The notes beneath the pieces were generated by a model, which had not been told where the DNA came from, made no database searches, and saw only the letters and a list, made by a program, of their open reading frames with translations. Shown here piece by piece: positions 23,353 through 29,712 of a stretch of 29,712 nt of DNA. The DNA lies in assembly GCA_040512755.1 (NCBI GenBank), contig JBEVEP010000073.1:1-29712 (forward strand), written 5' to 3'. The stretch's first letter is position 1. Each line of letters starts with the position of its first letter. The translations under genes and the position numbers were made by a program. The DNA comes from JBEVEP01 sp040512755. GTDB taxonomy: Bacteria > Pseudomonadota > Alphaproteobacteria > Rhizobiales > Rhizobiaceae.

Positions 23353-23503
23353 ACGATCGGTCAATTCATATCACCGGATTCGTGCTGCCGAGCCGACTAT
23401 GCCGCGAAGCCGACGAATGGCGAAGTGCCGCAATCGATTGCCGGGATAGGTTTCCACATGATCTGACGGCCGCTGACCGATCACGGCAGGTGATGACCCG
23501 AAC

Positions 23504-23980
23504 TTATCCACGTTCCTTCAGCAACCGGCCCTTTTCCCTGGCCCAGTCGCGCTGCTTCTCGGTCTCGCGCTTGTCATGGAGTTTCTTGCCGCGGGCAATT
23601 GCAAGCAGGAGTTTGGCGCGGCCGCGATCGTTGAAATAGATCTTCAGCGGCACCATGGTCATGCCTTCACGCTCGACGCTCTGGGCAAGCCGCGCCATCT
23701 CGCGCTTGTTCAACAGCAGCTTTCGCCGGCGGCGCGGCTCATGATTGAAGCGGTTGCCCTGCAAATATTCCGGGACATAGGAATTGATCAGCCAGATCTC
23801 GCCGCCCTCGACCGAGGCATAGGAGTCCTGAATATTCGCATGGCCCTCCCGCAATGACTTCACCTCGGTGCCGGTGAGCGCCAGCCCGGCCTCGATCGTG
23901 TCGAGAACCTCATAGGCGAAGCGCGCCTTGCGGTTCTCCGCTGCCGTCTTGTTGTTCGGATCTTTCTTGACCTGGGCCAT
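23504..23980 (-). CDS. smpB: SsrA-binding protein SmpB
   Basis: This 158-residue protein begins MAQVKKDPNNKTAAENRKARF, then EVLDTIEAGLALTGTEVKSLREGHANIQDSYA, the tmRNA-binding OB-fold. It ends with the basic tail KLHDKRETEKQRDWAREKGRLL, which fills the empty mRNA channel. SmpB brings tmRNA to stalled ribosomes. The start at 23980 is preferred to the ATG at 23989. It follows dapA on the same strand, but two palindromic elements fill the 186-base gap. The tmRNA gene itself is not in the window. Confidence 0.96.
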   Translation of the reverse strand: MAQVKKDPNNKTAAENRKARFAYEVLDTIEAGLALTGTEVKSLREGHANIQDSYASVEGGEIWLINSYVPEYLQGNRFNHEPRRRRKLLLNKREMARLAQSVEREGMTMVPLKIYFNDRGRAKLLLAIARGKKLHDKRETEKQRDWAREKGRLLKERG

Positions 23981-23997
23981 GACAATCAACGACGCTA

Positions 23998-24067
23998 GTG
24001 TTGCGGACCCGAAATTCGTATTGCCTTGGAGCGAGGCTCAGATCGAATTTCGGATTCAAAGCCACAC
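23998..24067. repeat. 70-bp TA-flanked palindrome, unit 1 (dapA-smpB gap)
   Basis: GTGTTGCGGACCCGAAATTCG and, on the other strand, GTGTGGCTTTGAATCCG then AAATTCG form an imperfect inverted repeat. TA at 23996-23997 and 24068-24069 flank it, each within GCTAG or CTAGC. It starts 18 bases upstream of the smpB start. Confidence 0.55.
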
Positions 24068-24086
24068 TAGCAACTTATTGAATCTA

Positions 24087-24157
24087 GTGTGGTTTACGAT
24101 TTGAAGTTCCTGAACGCGGATGCCATGGAAATGACCGGAACTTCAAATCCACCACAC
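24087..24157. repeat. 71-bp TA-flanked palindrome, unit 2 (dapA-smpB gap)
   Basis: GTGTGGTTTACGATTTGAAG and, on the other strand, GTGTGGTGGATTTGAAG form an inverted repeat that continues through TTCC/GGAA. TA flanks lie at 24085-24086 and 24158-24159 within CTAG. It shares the terminal GTGTGG with unit 1, from which it is 19 bases away, and ends 9 bases short of the dapA stop. Confidence 0.6.
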
Positions 24158-24166
24158 TAGTGCGCG

Positions 24167-25048
24167 TCAGTTCAGAAGCCCGGCATGCTTGAGAGCGGCG
24201 TCGATCTTCTCGGCCGTCTGCTCCTCGACCGGCACCAGCGGCGATCGAAGCACGTTCTCAATCCTGCCCAGGCGCGAAAGCGCGTATTTTGCGCCGCCGG
24301 GATTGGGTTCCAGGAACAGCGCCTTGTGGAGCGGCATCAGGCGATCCTGCAATTCGAGCGCCTTGCTCCTCTCGCCGTTCAGGCTTGCCTTCTGGAAGTC
24401 CGCGCAGAGTCGTGGCGCGACATTGGATGTCACCGAGATGCACCCTGCCCCGCCATGGGCATTGAAACCAAGCGCGGAGGCATCTTCCCCGGAAAGCTGG
24501 ATGAAGTCCTGGCCGCAGGCCAGGCGTTGCTCGGTGACTCTTTCGACCTTGCCGGTCGCGTCCTTGACGCCGATGATGTTGCGAAAATCCTTGGCAAGCC
24601 GTCCCATCGTCTCCGGCAGGAGATCGATAATGGAGCGTGGTGGAATGTTGTAGATGATGACCGGCAGCCTGGTGGCGGAAGCGACAGCAGCAAAGTGGGC
24701 GTAGAGTCCGCGCTGGTTCGGCTTGTTATAATAGGGCGTCACGACCAGAACCGCGTCAGCGCCGACCTTCTCGGCATACTGCGCAAGAGTGATGGCCTCG
24801 TTCGTGTTGTTGGAACCGGCGCCCGCGATGACCGGCACGCGGCCTTTCGAGACTTCGACGCACATCCTCACGACGTGATGGTGCTCCTCATGCGACAGCG
24901 TCGGGGATTCGCCGGTCGTGCCGACCGGAACCAGGCCGTTGGTGCCTTCGGCGATTTGCCATTCGACCAATGCGCGAAAGGCTTTCTCGTCGAGACTTCC
25001 GTCCGCACGGAACGGCGTCACGAGCGCGGTGATCGAGCCTCTCAGCAT
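24167..25048 (-). CDS. dapA: 4-hydroxy-tetrahydrodipicolinate synthase
   Basis: This 293-residue protein condenses pyruvate with aspartate semialdehyde in lysine and diaminopimelate synthesis. The pyruvate-binding VGTTGESPTL (Thr44-Thr45), the proton-relay Tyr107 in TPYYNKPNQRGLY, Tyr133, and the Schiff-base Lys162 in IIGVKDATG are all in place. I chose the ATG at 25048 (MLRGSITALVTPF), with AGGGAG 9 bases upstream, instead of the in-frame ATG at 25135. It is divergent from the lytic transglycosylase gene; both act on peptidoglycan supply or turnover. Confidence 0.95.
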   Translation of the reverse strand: MLRGSITALVTPFRADGSLDEKAFRALVEWQIAEGTNGLVPVGTTGESPTLSHEEHHHVVRMCVEVSKGRVPVIAGAGSNNTNEAITLAQYAEKVGADAVLVVTPYYNKPNQRGLYAHFAAVASATRLPVIIYNIPPRSIIDLLPETMGRLAKDFRNIIGVKDATGKVERVTEQRLACGQDFIQLSGEDASALGFNAHGGAGCISVTSNVAPRLCADFQKASLNGERSKALELQDRLMPLHKALFLEPNPGGAKYALSRLGRIENVLRSPLVPVEEQTAEKIDAALKHAGLLN

Positions 25049-25279
25049 GTCGTCCAACTCCCTGGAACGGTTGGGATAAAAAGCTGCACTGACGCAGGCC
25101 CCGAAAGCAAGGCGGCGGCACCATAGTCCTGACACTTCCGTGCGGCAATAGGCTGAATGTGAGGGTTATTATCAAGCCCGGACGTAGGCAGAGCCTTTAT
25201 GCCATCTTCATTATAGAGGCGTACGGTTCCAATCGCCGGCACGAGTTTGTATTCTTGCTCCGAGAGGGGATCCAACGAC

Positions 25280-27367
25280 GTGACGCCGCCGAAACGATCG
25301 ATCCGCTTCGCTGTTGCAGGCGCTGTGCTCAGCCTCGCATCCGTTGCCGCGTTTGGGCAATCCGCGCCGATGTCCTATGCTCCTGAGCCGCAGGCAGCCG
25401 GAGCGATCAGCCGGATTCTGGACCCGCGCGCCACTGACGCCATCCCGTCGCACCCCGGCGCACTTCCCGGCGAAAGCAATGCGCACTCCGACGATCTGAC
25501 GACGCTGAAAATCGGCCTCGACGCGCTTCTAGCCAACGATCCTGATGGCGTTCGCGCAGTACGCGATAGCCTGCCTCGCGCCTCGCTCGACCGGCAAATC
25601 CTGACCTGGGCAATAGCCTCACAGGCCGGAAGCAGTGTCTCGCAGGCTGAGATTGCGGCGGCCATGGAAACGCTGGCAGGCTGGCCGGGTATGGATGCCC
25701 TTCGCCGAAATAATGAACGGGCCATGCTTCGCGAGCGAGTGTCACCCGCGACGGCCGTGCAGGCGTTCAACGGAACGCAGCCGGAGACGCTCGCAGGAAC
25801 GATCTTGCTGGCGCGGTCCTTGGTGGCGCTCGGCGATAACTCCCGAGCACAGGCGGTGCTGTCGCCCTTCTGGCGTACAGAGAAACTGTCCCCAAGCGAA
25901 GAAGCGGCGATCATCAAGGAATTCGGGTCGCTTATCCCCACCGCCGACCACCGCTTTCGCATGGAGCGAATGCTGTACGCAGAGCGCGTGGCCTCTGCCC
26001 AGCGCGTCGCGGGACTGGCTGGAGCCAAGGCTCTTGCCGAGGCATGGACTGCGGTGATCAGAGGCGACAAAAGGGCTCGCAAGCTTCTCGACGGCGTCCC
26101 GGAAGCGCAGCGCAGCGCGGGATATTTGTTTGCCGAAACAAGGTACTTGCGACGAAACGAGAAGTTCGCCGAGGCTGCCGCGATCATGCTCAAGGCGCCG
26201 ACAGACAAGGCCTCGCTTGTCGATCCGGACGCCTGGTGGATCGAGCGCAGGGCGCTGGCGCGCGAGCTGGCCGATGCGAAGGACATCAAGAACGCCTATC
26301 GTATCGCATCCCAGCACGCCGCTGAAAGTGCCGCAAACGCCGTCGACGCGGAATTTCACGCCGGCTGGTTTGCTTTGCGCGCGCTGGACGATCCGCAAGC
26401 GGCCGCCAAGCATTTTTCCAAGATCGCTCAGATCGCGGACGGCCCAATATCGCGTTCCCGCGCCTATTACTGGCTTGGCCGGACCGCGGAAGCCAGTGGC
26501 GCGGGCGATGCCGGAAGTTACTATGCGCTGGCGGCAACGTACGGCACCGCGTTTTACGGCCAACTCGCCGCGGCAAGGATCGGACGCGGCGCGCTCCCCA
26601 TCGTCTATCCGACACCTTCCGAGGCCGATCGAAAAATTTTCGCAAGCCGCGAAGCAGTCGAGGCGATTCGCAGGCTGGAGCAAGCCGGCTATGCATCGCA
26701 GGCCGAAATCCTCTACCGGCATCTTGCCGAGGAACTGACCAGTCCCGGCGAACTGGCGCTGCTGGCGGCGATGGCGAAGACGCGGGGCAAACATTTCCTT
26801 GCCTTGCGCATAGCAAAGACCGCTTCCGGCCAAGGCATCGACATCGGGACGTTGTCGCACCCCATCGGCGCGATCCCCGGATCCGCCGGGATTTCCGGGA
26901 CAGGGAAGGCGCTCGCCTATGCGGTCGCGCGGCAGGAAAGTGAATTCAATGCCGCTGCCGTCTCCGGCGCGGGGGCGCGCGGGCTGCTGCAGCTCTTGCC
27001 TCGCACGGCCAAGGAAGTAGCGAAAAAATCCGGCCTTCCCTACTCGCAGTCGCGCCTGACATCGGATGCTGGCTACAACGCTGCACTTGGCGCGGCGTTT
27101 CTCGACGAGCAGCTCGGCCGCTTCGACGGATCGTACGTGCTGACCTTCGCCGGCTACAATGCCGGTCCGGGCCGGGCTCTGGAGTGGATCAAGCGCTACG
27201 GCGACCCGCGCGAGATGGACATAGACGCGGTGGTCGACTGGATCGAGCGTATTCCGTTTGCGGAAACCCGCAGCTATGTGCAGCGGGTCATGGAAAACTA
27301 TCAGGTCTACAAGGCGCGGCTTTCGGGCCGGTCCGACATCGCCGCCGACCTGACGAGAGGACGCTAG
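25280..27367 (+). CDS. slt: soluble lytic murein transglycosylase
   Basis: This 695-residue protein has a signal peptide (about 1-27) and a long helical superstructure (about 60-510, Ala-rich helix-turn-helix repeats). The C-terminal SLT domain follows, with catalytic Glu553 in VARQESEFN, then GARGLLQLLPRTAKEVA and FAGYNAGPGR. It cleaves the glycan strand, forming 1,6-anhydroMurNAc ends, in the periplasm. I chose GTG at 25280 because GAGAGGGGA lies about 9 bases upstream; the longer TTG start at 25247 lacks one. In rhizobia this gene is commonly beside dapA and smpB. Confidence 0.92.
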   Translation: MTPPKRSIRFAVAGAVLSLASVAAFGQSAPMSYAPEPQAAGAISRILDPRATDAIPSHPGALPGESNAHSDDLTTLKIGLDALLANDPDGVRAVRDSLPRASLDRQILTWAIASQAGSSVSQAEIAAAMETLAGWPGMDALRRNNERAMLRERVSPATAVQAFNGTQPETLAGTILLARSLVALGDNSRAQAVLSPFWRTEKLSPSEEAAIIKEFGSLIPTADHRFRMERMLYAERVASAQRVAGLAGAKALAEAWTAVIRGDKRARKLLDGVPEAQRSAGYLFAETRYLRRNEKFAEAAAIMLKAPTDKASLVDPDAWWIERRALARELADAKDIKNAYRIASQHAAESAANAVDAEFHAGWFALRALDDPQAAAKHFSKIAQIADGPISRSRAYYWLGRTAEASGAGDAGSYYALAATYGTAFYGQLAAARIGRGALPIVYPTPSEADRKIFASREAVEAIRRLEQAGYASQAEILYRHLAEELTSPGELALLAAMAKTRGKHFLALRIAKTASGQGIDIGTLSHPIGAIPGSAGISGTGKALAYAVARQESEFNAAAVSGAGARGLLQLLPRTAKEVAKKSGLPYSQSRLTSDAGYNAALGAAFLDEQLGRFDGSYVLTFAGYNAGPGRALEWIKRYGDPREMDIDAVVDWIERIPFAETRSYVQRVMENYQVYKARLSGRSDIAADLTRGR

Positions 27368-27494
27368 CCGGCATCGGTCCCCGCTGCCCTCCCTGTCACC
27401 GCACGCGTTCGCCGAAGCTGTATTGATTTCCTGCGGGATGCGGTGCCAATACACATTCTATACTTAACGAAGTGCCTTCCTGAAGGGAGTTTTC

Positions 27495-28391
27495 ATGGAT
27501 AGTTCGCCGGGGTTCTCAGACTATTTCTATTCAGCACCCGACGGATTGAAGCTGCATGCGCGAATTTATGGAGAGAACGTCCGCGAGCGGTGGCCGGTCG
27601 TCTGCCTGCCGGGTCTCACGCGAAACGCCCGGGACTTCCACGAATTGGCGATGCTCCTCTCTCATGACCGCAAAAGACCCAGAAAAGTCGTTGCGTTCGA
27701 CTATCGGGGACGCGGGCAATCCGCCTACGATCCAAACTGGAAGAACTATGACATTGTGGTCGAGGCCGAAGACATCGTCGCCGGGCTGACGGCGCTCGGA
27801 ATTGACCATGCAGCTTTCATCGGCACCTCGCGCGGCGGGTTGATTATCCACGTGCTCGCGGCCATGCGGCCCTCACTTTTAAAGGCGGTGGTGCTGAACG
27901 ACATCGGACCGGTGGTGGAGAGCGGCGGACGTGCGCATATCCGCGCCTACCTCGAGAGACCGCACCAGCCAAAAAGCTTTGCCGAGGCGCAGGCACTCCA
28001 GCAAGCGGCGCACGCAAAGAACTTTCCTGCTTTGACGGACGAAGACTGGGCGCGCTTCGTGCATGCCCTTTACCGCGAAGAGAACGGCGTGCCGGTGCTC
28101 GATTTTGACCCGGCATTGCTGAATCTCGTGCGACAGCCGGATTTCGACAAGCCTCTGGCTGCCCTTTGGCCGCAATTCGAAGGACTGTCGGCAATTCCCA
28201 TGCTGGCGATACGCGGGGAAAATTCGAGCCTGCTTTCGGTGGCGACGCTCGAGGAGATGGCCCGGCGCCATCCCGACTGCCAGACGGTCACGGTCGAAGG
28301 TCAGGGCCATGCGCCGCTGCTCGAAACCGGCAAGCTGCCCGCAACGATCGCCGGTTTCATCGACCGTGCCGAAAGGCGCTCCAGCCTTTAG
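27495..28391 (+). CDS. alpha/beta-fold hydrolase
   Basis: This 298-residue protein has the alpha/beta hydrolase core: oxyanion region VVCLPGLTRN, the DYRGRGQS block, nucleophile elbow GTSRGG with Ser112, and a C-terminal VEGQGHAPLLE providing the catalytic His. No signal peptide is seen, so it is cytoplasmic. The substrate is unknown; such proteins include esterases, lactonases and C-C bond hydrolases. GAAGGGAG precedes the ATG. It follows slt on the same strand after 127 bases and is probably a separate transcript. Confidence 0.87.
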   Translation: MDSSPGFSDYFYSAPDGLKLHARIYGENVRERWPVVCLPGLTRNARDFHELAMLLSHDRKRPRKVVAFDYRGRGQSAYDPNWKNYDIVVEAEDIVAGLTALGIDHAAFIGTSRGGLIIHVLAAMRPSLLKAVVLNDIGPVVESGGRAHIRAYLERPHQPKSFAEAQALQQAAHAKNFPALTDEDWARFVHALYREENGVPVLDFDPALLNLVRQPDFDKPLAALWPQFEGLSAIPMLAIRGENSSLLSVATLEEMARRHPDCQTVTVEGQGHAPLLETGKLPATIAGFIDRAERRSSL

Positions 28392-28530
28392 CCTTCAGGC
28401 TCCGAAACTTGCTGATGACTTGAGGTCGAGACTTCCGTCAGTGGATAGCTGCTTGCGCCCAGCGCTTCTGCCAGAGCTGTGACATTCATCTATAAGCCGC
28501 TGTTTTGCAGGGCTTGGTGAGCTGCATCCC

Positions 28531-28561
28531 CAAAAGAAAAGCCCGGCGGTTGCCCGCCGGG
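28531..28561 (-). terminator. Rho-independent terminator of the porin gene
   Basis: Read on the minus strand, CCCGGCGG-GCAA-CCGCCGGG is followed directly by CTTTTCTTTTGGGG. The eight-base GC stem, four-base loop and U-rich tail lie 29 bases after the porin stop. No other gene is seen in 28392-28590. Confidence 0.85.
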
Positions 28562-28590
28562 TGTCCCCCTTCTTTCAACTTTGCAGTTGA

Positions 28591-29583
28591 TTAGAAGTTA
28601 CGCTGCAAGCGGAGGAAGCCGCCGAAGCCGCTATCTGTTTCGCCATCACCGGTAACATCATCAATGGTGCAGAGACCACCGAAGTTGCCGGTAAAGCACT
28701 GGTCACTGAAGTTGTCGTAGTAGGCGACTTCAGGTGTGATGGTGAAGCCAGGAACGAGCTCGTAGGCAACGTTGGCGACAGCAGCAAAGTTCTCCCAATC
28801 GTCATAGGAGATCTGCAGGTTGATCGCGGCCTGCGGAGTAACCTGCCAGGTGCCACCACCCCAGATCGCCCAGTCGCCACCCCAACCGCCGTAGTAGTTC
28901 GGCGTCTGCAGACGGGTAACGATCGGATCGAGGGTGATTGGGTTGATTAGGACCTCATCCTTCTCCGCCCAGCCGGCCATGACGAACAGCGACAGTGCTT
29001 CGGTCGCCTTCACGTCCAAACGACCCTTGACGGCGAACTCTTCCCAGACAGCGTCGTAAGCGCCGACAACCGACACGCCACCCCAGCCGCCGGTCCAGCC
29101 GAGGCCAGCAACAACGTTCGGGATGTAGTCGTCCGAGGTGTAGAACACGGGGCCGTAGTATTGATCGTCACCACCAGCCGGGTCTTCGAGAGCGACTGCG
29201 GCCGTGAAGCCATTGCCGCCCGTCCAGGTATAGGCAAGCTGGAAGGCATCATACGGACCATAAGGAATGAGGTCGTCGTGGATCACGCCGCCCGCATAGC
29301 CAGTGAAGGTCGAGAACAGGGAGTCTGTCTTACCTGCGCGGAAACCGCCGAGTTCAAGGTAAGCGTGTTCGAGAGCGAAATCGTCATTCGCGCTGGTAAA
29401 GTTTCTGCTTAAAGGGTCTTGCACGAAGAATTGATCTTCGATGTCGGTTTCGACTCCCTGGCTCGTCGTATACTGGAAGTTCGCTGCCAAGTAGGCGCGC
29501 AGCGTGCCGAGTTCAGTTTCCGAACGGGCATCTACGCGAAGCTGGAAGCGAGCACGCTTGTACCAAGCGCCGTCAGCGTCGAA
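28591..29583 (-). CDS. rhizobial Omp2-type porin, 5' end missing
   Basis: About 330 residues of an outer-membrane porin are present. Recognisable blocks are DGAWYKRARFQLRVDARSET, then TLRAYLAANFQYTT, alternating Gly/aromatic strands such as GGWGGDWAIWGGGTW, and a Cys pair in CFTGNFGGLC. The C-terminal LRLQRNF ends in Phe, as needed for barrel assembly. The start and signal peptide are missing: upstream of about 29580 the minus frame (a TTG at 29697 is the only start) encodes non-porin residues. The same DNA read on the plus strand encodes part of a second porin. A terminator follows the stop. Confidence 0.85.
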   Translation of the reverse strand, partial: FDADGAWYKRARFQLRVDARSETELGTLRAYLAANFQYTTSQGVETDIEDQFFVQDPLSRNFTSANDDFALEHAYLELGGFRAGKTDSLFSTFTGYAGGVIHDDLIPYGPYDAFQLAYTWTGGNGFTAAVALEDPAGGDDQYYGPVFYTSDDYIPNVVAGLGWTGGWGGVSVVGAYDAVWEEFAVKGRLDVKATEALSLFVMAGWAEKDEVLINPITLDPIVTRLQTPNYYGGWGGDWAIWGGGTWQVTPQAAINLQISYDDWENFAAVANVAYELVPGFTITPEVAYYDNFSDQCFTGNFGGLCTIDDVTGDGETDSGFGGFLRLQRNF

Positions 29584-29712
29584 GTCCGTGTCGATGCCCG
29601 TTCGGAGACCGAACTCGGCACGCTGCGTGCTTACATGGCGTTTAATGCGCAGTACACGACGGGCAATATAAACGATGTTAGCCCCCTGAGCGGACAATTC
29701 TCCGAGCAGGAT
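29581..29712 (+). CDS. porin internal fragment on the opposite strand
   Basis: The plus strand is open here for 44 codons to the window end. It reads EVRVDARSETELGTLRAY then MAFNAQYTTGNINDVSPLSG, clearly an internal segment of a rhizobial porin. The minus-strand porin has the parallel segment RVDARSETELGTLRAYLAAN at about 29490-29550. The DNA copies are similar but not identical, so they come from two paralogues. The fragment has no start codon or signal peptide in the window. It may be real DNA or an assembly chimera. Confidence 0.65.

Noticed and set aside
27419..27453. TGTATTG and CAATACA inverted repeat upstream of the alpha/beta hydrolase
   Set aside because: The arms are short and the spacer about 20 bases; I could not distinguish it from chance.
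25742..27454. 570-codon minus-strand ORF
   Set aside because: It is the complement of slt, which has a full signal peptide and SLT domain; the antisense product has no recognisable family.
29584..29697. N-terminal extension of the minus-strand porin from a TTG at 29697
   Set aside because: The residues are not porin-like and lack a signal peptide, while the opposite strand of the same DNA encodes clear porin sequence.
1..29712. CRISPR arrays, prophage genes, rRNA or tRNA genes
   Set aside because: I saw no regularly spaced direct repeats, no phage structural or integrase genes and no RNA gene consensus.

Overview
The window looks like chromosomal DNA of an alphaproteobacterium of the order Hyphomicrobiales (Rhizobiales), most likely in or near the Phyllobacteriaceae (Mesorhizobium and relatives). 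The evidence is high G+C, the rhizobial order rpoZ-rsh-pyrE-acpS-lepB-rnc-era with recO nearby, a two-domain dihydroorotase of the rhizobial type, a TIGR02301-family exported protein beside a Nudix hydrolase, a rhizobial Omp2-type porin, and many rhizobial intergenic palindromes. Nothing looks like plasmid, prophage or CRISPR, and I see no rRNA or tRNA gene. Both ends cut through genes: an SRAP peptidase at the left and a porin at the right.

Layout. 1-2690: SRAP peptidase start (-), Nudix hydrolase, a small exported protein, a small hypothetical protein ending in a 269-bp palindromic element, and a proline-rich exported protein. 2698-2897: a RIME-like repeat. 2954-6362: dihydroorotase (-), divergent ygfZ plus an HD phosphohydrolase (+), and a cold-shock gene with a long leader and a strong terminator. 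6594-10505: a repeat cluster, a RLAN-type ATP-grasp ligase with a GNAT acetyltransferase (-), a second RIME-like repeat, and an anti-sigma/ECF sigma pair (-). 10771-14711: an MFS transporter (+), recO (-), an ICMT-like membrane methyltransferase (-) and a MarR-GNAT fusion (+). 14725-21005: a long minus-strand block of core genes, rpoZ-rsh-pyrE-acpS-lepB-rnc-era. 21286-22537: a NYN-domain protein and a family 5 uracil-DNA glycosylase (+). 22621-25048: a membrane-anchored GH25 muramidase, smpB and dapA (-). 25280-28391: a soluble lytic transglycosylase and an alpha/beta hydrolase (+). 28591-29712: a porin (-) that runs into an oppositely oriented piece of a second porin.

The core block joins stringent response (rsh), transcription (rpoZ), pyrimidine synthesis (pyrE), lipid carrier activation (acpS), secretion (lepB) and ribosome/RNA maturation (rnc, era). 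The accessory parts are the ATP-grasp/GNAT pair (probable peptide or amino-acid conjugate chemistry), the ECF/anti-sigma module and the two genes lying between era and recO. Five palindromic elements bounded by TA (mostly CTAG) are scattered through the window, and three of them supply the last base of a neighbouring gene's TAG stop codon. I found no clearly new multi-gene system. The points most worth a second look are the inverted porin-porin junction, the stop-codon-associated palindromic elements, and the ATP-grasp/GNAT pair.
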